NCBI GenBank assembly: GCA_946480485.1
Contig: CAMLJW010000055.1
Coordinates: 1-17,395, forward strand
Length of the DNA: 17,395 bases
Source: an uncultured Streptomyces sp.
GTDB taxonomy: Bacteria; Actinomycetota; Actinomycetes; Streptomycetales; Streptomycetaceae
Direction: 5' to 3'
Positions 14,592-17,395 of this stretch are shown piece by piece. The notes below the pieces were generated by a model that was not told the origin of the DNA, searched no databases, and was given only the letters and a program-made list of their open reading frames with translations. How positions within the stretch are numbered: the stretch's first letter is position 1; each line of letters opens with the position of its first letter. Both the position numbers and the translations under genes were made by a program.

Positions 14592-15734
14592 ATGTCGAAG
14601 CTCGGCACCCTCGGCGCCCGTCTCTACCGCGGCGAGGTCGGCTACGACTTCGTCGGCAAGCGCAAGCTCTGGTACGGCGTCTCGATCCTGATCACCATCA
14701 CGGCCATCGTCGGCCTGGCGGTGCGCGGCCTGAACATGGGCATCGAGTTCGAGGGCGGCGCCGTCTTCACCACCCCGAAGACCAGCATCTCCGCCTCCCA
14801 GGCGGAGGAGTCCGCGGAGAAGGCGTCCGGACACGACGCGATCGTGCAGGGGCTCGGCACGGGCGGACTGCGCATCCAGATCGCCGGTCTCGACACGGAC
14901 ACGTCCGACCAGATCAAGACGGATCTCGCCAAGGACCTCAAGCTCGACTCGGAGCGGATCAGCGCCGACCTGGTCGGACCCAGCTGGGGTGACCAGATCG
15001 CCAGCAAGGCCTGGCAGGGCCTCGCCATCTTCCTGGTCCTCGTGGTGATCTACCTGGCCATCGCCTTCGAGTGGCGCATGGCGTTGGCCGCGTTCGTCGC
15101 CCTCATCCACGACATCACCATCACGGTCGGTATCTACGCCCTGGTCGGCTTCGAGGTGACACCAGGCACCGTGATCGGTCTGCTGACCATCCTCGGTTAC
15201 TCGCTCTACGACACGGTCGTCGTCTTCGACAGCCTCAAGGAACAGACGAAGAACCTCACCAAACAGACCCGCTGGACATACAGCGAGGTCGCCAACCGCT
15301 CGATCAACAGCACCCTGGTGCGCTCCATCAACACCACGGTGGTGGCGCTGCTCCCGGTCGCCGGCCTGCTGTTCATCGGCGGCGGAGTGCTCGGAGCGGG
15401 CATGCTCAACGACATCTCGCTGTCGCTGTTCGTCGGCCTCGCGGCCGGTGCGTACTCCTCGATCTTCATCGCCACGCCGCTCGTCGCCGACCTCAAGGAG
15501 CGCGAGCCGCAGATGAAGGCCCTCAAGAAGCGCGTGCTCGCCAAGCGGGCCGCGGCGGCCGCGAAGAGCGAGTCCCTGAAAGCCCCGGTCGTCATCGGGC
15601 AGCACGACGACGAGCAGCACGGCGACGAGGAGCCCGAGGATGCGGCGCCCGCGGTCGTCGGACCGCGCAGCCAGCGCTCCCAGCCGTCATCCCGCGGCCG
15701 GGGCCGCGGCCGACCCTCGGGGAAGCGCCGATGA
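14592..15734 (+). CDS. secF: Protein translocase subunit SecF
   Basis: A 380-residue partner of SecD. TM1 spans ~27-45, followed by GLNMGIEFEGGAVF (46-59, the SecF form of the DFTGG-type motif). The extracytoplasmic domain spans ~60-140. Membrane segments lie at ~143-160, 165-187, 195-214 and two more between about 250 and 300. The TM4 motif LGYSLYDTVVVFDSLKE (201-217) holds Asp207, equivalent to the functional Asp of E. coli SecF. Residues ~320-380 are a long cytoplasmic tail, first acidic (DDEQHGDEEPED) then basic (RGRGRGRPSGKRR). A perfect AAGGAGG lies 7 nt upstream of the ATG. The stop overlaps the apt start (ATGA). Confidence 0.96.
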   Translation: MSKLGTLGARLYRGEVGYDFVGKRKLWYGVSILITITAIVGLAVRGLNMGIEFEGGAVFTTPKTSISASQAEESAEKASGHDAIVQGLGTGGLRIQIAGLDTDTSDQIKTDLAKDLKLDSERISADLVGPSWGDQIASKAWQGLAIFLVLVVIYLAIAFEWRMALAAFVALIHDITITVGIYALVGFEVTPGTVIGLLTILGYSLYDTVVVFDSLKEQTKNLTKQTRWTYSEVANRSINSTLVRSINTTVVALLPVAGLLFIGGGVLGAGMLNDISLSLFVGLAAGAYSSIFIATPLVADLKEREPQMKALKKRVLAKRAAAAAKSESLKAPVVIGQHDDEQHGDEEPEDAAPAVVGPRSQRSQPSSRGRGRGRPSGKRR

Positions 15735-16279
15735 CCGAGTTCCCAGACGTCTCGGCGCTGCTCCTCAGCCGCATCCGTGACGTGGCCGACTACCCGGAGC
15801 CGGGCGTGATGTTCAAGGACATCACCCCGCTTCTGGCCGACCCGGCGGCGTTCACGGCGCTCACCGACGCGCTGGCCGAGATCAGCGTCCGCAGTGGTGC
15901 CACGAAGATCGTCGGCCTCGAGGCCCGCGGCTTCATCCTCGGCGCCCCTGCCGCGGTCCGCGCAGGGCTCGGCTTCATCCCCGTCCGCAAGGCCGGCAAG
16001 CTCCCCGGAGCGACGCTCAGCCAGACGTACGACCTGGAGTACGGCTCGGCCGAGATCGAGGTGCACGCCGAGGACCTCGCCGCGGGCGACCGCGTCATGG
16101 TCGTCGACGACGTCCTCGCCACCGGCGGCACCGCAGAGGCCTCGCTCCACCTGATCCGCCGGGCCGGCGCCGAGGTGGCCGGCGTCGCCGTCCTCATGGA
16201 GCTCGGCTTTCTGGGCGGCCGGGGCCGACTGGAACCGGCCCTCGGGGGCGCCCCGCTGGAGGCGCTCCTCAAGGTCTGA
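15731..16279 (+). CDS. apt: Adenine phosphoribosyltransferase
   Basis: A 182-residue type I phosphoribosyltransferase that salvages adenine with PRPP to form AMP. It has the typical N-terminal FKDITPLLADP (28-38), LEARGFILG (63-71), the flexible loop RKAGKLPGAT (86-95) with YDLEYGSAEIEVH (100-112), and the PRPP-binding motif VMVVDDVLATGGT (122-134). Start overlaps the secF stop by 4 nt, so translation is probably coupled to secF. The apt-rel order after secDF is conserved in actinobacteria and puts purine salvage next to the ppGpp enzyme. A terminator hairpin lies 200 nt downstream. Confidence 0.96.
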   Translation: MTEFPDVSALLLSRIRDVADYPEPGVMFKDITPLLADPAAFTALTDALAEISVRSGATKIVGLEARGFILGAPAAVRAGLGFIPVRKAGKLPGATLSQTYDLEYGSAEIEVHAEDLAAGDRVMVVDDVLATGGTAEASLHLIRRAGAEVAGVAVLMELGFLGGRGRLEPALGGAPLEALLKV

Positions 16280-16321
16280 GCCAGGTCTGGGCCAGGTCCG
16301 AGCCGAGTCCGAGCCCGGCCA
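16278..16321 (+). repeat. Four degenerate 11-nt tandem repeats after apt
   Basis: GAGCCAGGTCT, GGGCCAGGTCC, GAGCCGAGTCC and GAGCCCGGCCA follow head to tail, beginning within the apt stop codon. Further related pieces (CCAGGACTGAGGAGGTCTGAG) continue to ~16343. The rest of the 350-nt apt-rel gap holds a TATGTT box (16369-16374), a terminator and the rel leader; no gene is evident. Confidence 0.6.
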
Positions 16322-16478
16322 GGCCAGGACTGAGGAGGTCTGAGAAGGGTGCGAGCAACACGTCTGAGTATGTTGAGGCGGGCCCTGAGGCATCCTTGAG
16401 GCAAAGCCGGGTGTTCAGGGCCGCAGACACCTGTACGACACGGTCCGAGACACGTGGGCAGACACCGTAAAACACCGC

Positions 16479-16513
16479 GGAGGCGGGACCGGCGGAATCC
16501 GGTGCCCGCCTCC
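16479..16513 (+). terminator. apt-side terminator hairpin upstream of rel
   Basis: GGAGGCGGGACCGG (16479-16492) pairs with CCGGT-G-CCCGCCTCC (16499-16513) with one bulged G and loop CGGAAT. It has a 14-bp stem and no U-tract. It probably ends the secD-secF-apt transcript, although it lies 200 nt beyond apt, so an upstream rel promoter reading through it cannot be excluded. Confidence 0.6.
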
Positions 16514-16573
16514 TGCGTTCCTCCTGTACAAGGCCGTCTCACCGGCCGAGGCGAGTCCGAAGCTCAGGATCGC

Positions 16574-16607
16574 TACCATGGGGTCTCCGGAGCCTGACCG
16601 GGGACCC
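16574..16607 (+). promoter_or_regulatory. Candidate rel promoter -10 box and adjoining palindrome
   Basis: TACCAT (16574-16579) fits TANNNT, without an evident -35. Immediately after it, GGGTCTCCGG (16581-16590) and CCGGGGACCC (16598-16607) form a 10-bp stem (one G-U) with a 7-nt loop, 11 nt before the rel Shine-Dalgarno GAGGAG. If transcription starts from TACCAT the palindrome lies over the start site (operator-like). If it starts upstream, it is a leader hairpin. Confidence 0.4.
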
Positions 16608-16629
16608 GGATCGCGCACGAGGAGTCCTC

Positions 16630-17395
16630 TTGCCAGACGAGGCCCAGCCACTCACCGCCGCCAAGCCCGACAAGACCTCGGGCTCCGCGGCCACGCCCGC
16701 GAAGAGCGCGAAGAACGACACGCGCGGGCAGGTCGAGCACGCCCAGTCCTCGCCCGGTGGCCAAGCTGCCGCGCAGCCGCGCCCCAAGCCCGCTCCGCGG
16801 GAGCCCGAGCGGCCGAAGCCCGCGCCCAAGCCCGCGACCACGCCCGTGGTCCGCCCGGCGGTCGGCCAGCCCGCACGCTCCGGCGGCTCCTCCAACCGCG
16901 TACGCGCCCGCCTCGCCCGTCTCGGCGTCCAGCGCACCAACCCGTACAACCCGGTCCTGGAGCCGCTGCTGCGGATAGTGCGCAGCAACGATCCGAAGAT
17001 CGAGACGTCGACGCTCCGCCAGGTCGAGCGCGCCTACCAGGTCGCCGAGCGCTGGCACCGCGGCCAGAAGCGCAAGAGCGGCGACCCGTACATCACGCAC
17101 CCGCTCGCCGTCACCACCATCCTCGCCGAGCTCGGCATGGACCCGGCCACGCTCATGGCGGGCCTGCTGCACGACACGGTCGAGGACACCGAGTACGGCC
17201 TGGAGCAGCTCCGCCGCGACTTCGGCGACCAGGTGGCCCTGCTCGTCGACGGCGTCACCAAGCTGGACAAGGTCAAGTTCGGCGAGGCGGCCCAGGCCGA
17301 GACCGTACGCAAGATGGTCGTGGCCATGGCCAAGGACCCCCGCGTCCTGGTCATCAAGCTCGCCGACCGCCTGCACAACATGCGCACCATGCGTT
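16630..17395 (+). CDS. relA: Bifunctional (p)ppGpp synthetase/hydrolase Rel (partial, N-terminal part)
   Basis: 255 codons are visible before the window ends; the synthetase, TGS and ACT domains lie beyond. Residues 1-~90 are a disordered Ala/Pro/Lys/Gln-rich extension ([20 protein letters not shown]), as in Streptomyces RelA. The HD hydrolase domain follows with its metal and substrate residues intact: THPLAV (H157), LLHDTVEDT (H181, D182, E185, D186) and [11 protein letters not shown] (D246, N250). An intact HD site means the enzyme should degrade (p)ppGpp as well as make it, unlike E. coli RelA. The start is TTG at 16630 with GAGGAG 5 nt upstream; the N-terminus [13 protein letters not shown] from this TTG agrees with my memory of the Streptomyces protein. 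A TTG start may limit expression. Confidence 0.95.
   Translation, partial: MPDEAQPLTAAKPDKTSGSAATPAKSAKNDTRGQVEHAQSSPGGQAAAQPRPKPAPREPERPKPAPKPATTPVVRPAVGQPARSGGSSNRVRARLARLGVQRTNPYNPVLEPLLRIVRSNDPKIETSTLRQVERAYQVAERWHRGQKRKSGDPYITHPLAVTTILAELGMDPATLMAGLLHDTVEDTEYGLEQLRRDFGDQVALLVDGVTKLDKVKFGEAAQAETVRKMVVAMAKDPRVLVIKLADRLHNMRTMR

Noticed and set aside
1..17395. CRISPR array, tRNA, rRNA, prophage, toxin-antitoxin or biosynthetic cluster
   Set aside because: I looked for regularly spaced repeats, tRNA arms and phage or cluster signature proteins on both strands and found none. The content is conserved housekeeping genes.

Overview
The window looks like a core chromosomal segment of a Streptomyces or a close actinomycete relative. 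The basis is very high GC with G/C-biased third codon positions, GTG and TTG starts, TANNNT-type -10 boxes, terminators without U-tracts, and gene content and order. The order of phosphatidylinositol-phosphate synthase, PatA-type acyltransferase, PimA, small membrane protein, pdxS, pdxT, yebC, ruvCAB, yajC, secD, secF, apt and rel is the same backbone known from Mycobacterium tuberculosis, so this is vertically inherited housekeeping DNA. I see no phage, insertion sequence, CRISPR, tRNA, rRNA or biosynthetic cluster.

Layout. (1) Positions 1-3013 are on the minus strand: a membrane protein cut by the window edge, a 313-nt gap, and a divergent EF-G-like GTPase. (2) Positions 3287-6152 are on the plus strand and hold an overlapping three-gene phosphatidylinositol mannoside (PIM) lipid operon: CDP-alcohol phosphotransferase, acyltransferase, mannosyltransferase. 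(3) Positions 6285-6821 encode a small LemA-like membrane protein, followed by an unusual inverted-repeat region with 9-nt tandem repeats. (4) Positions 7059-8685 are pdxS and pdxT, the two subunits of ribose-5-phosphate-dependent PLP synthase. (5) Positions 8734-12016 are yebC, a terminator, and the Holliday-junction genes ruvC, ruvA and ruvB. (6) Positions 12179-16279 are yajC, a strong hairpin, secD, secF and apt. (7) Positions 16630-17395 are the start of a bifunctional (p)ppGpp synthetase/hydrolase, cut by the window end.

Coupling and regulation. ATGA overlaps join the three PIM genes, ruvC with ruvA, and secF with apt; secD and secF are one base apart. Strong hairpins separate yebC from ruvC, yajC from secD, and apt from rel. 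The best regulatory signal is upstream of ruvC: TTGTCGGTG, exactly 8 nt, then TAGCCT. This is a full match to the mycobacterial LexA-independent DNA-damage promoter consensus (RecA-NDp/PafBC type).

I found no convincing undescribed multi-gene system. The items most worth a second look are the ruvC promoter, the EF-G paralogue with altered GTPase residues, the repeat structure between the LemA-like gene and pdxS, and the rel leader palindrome.
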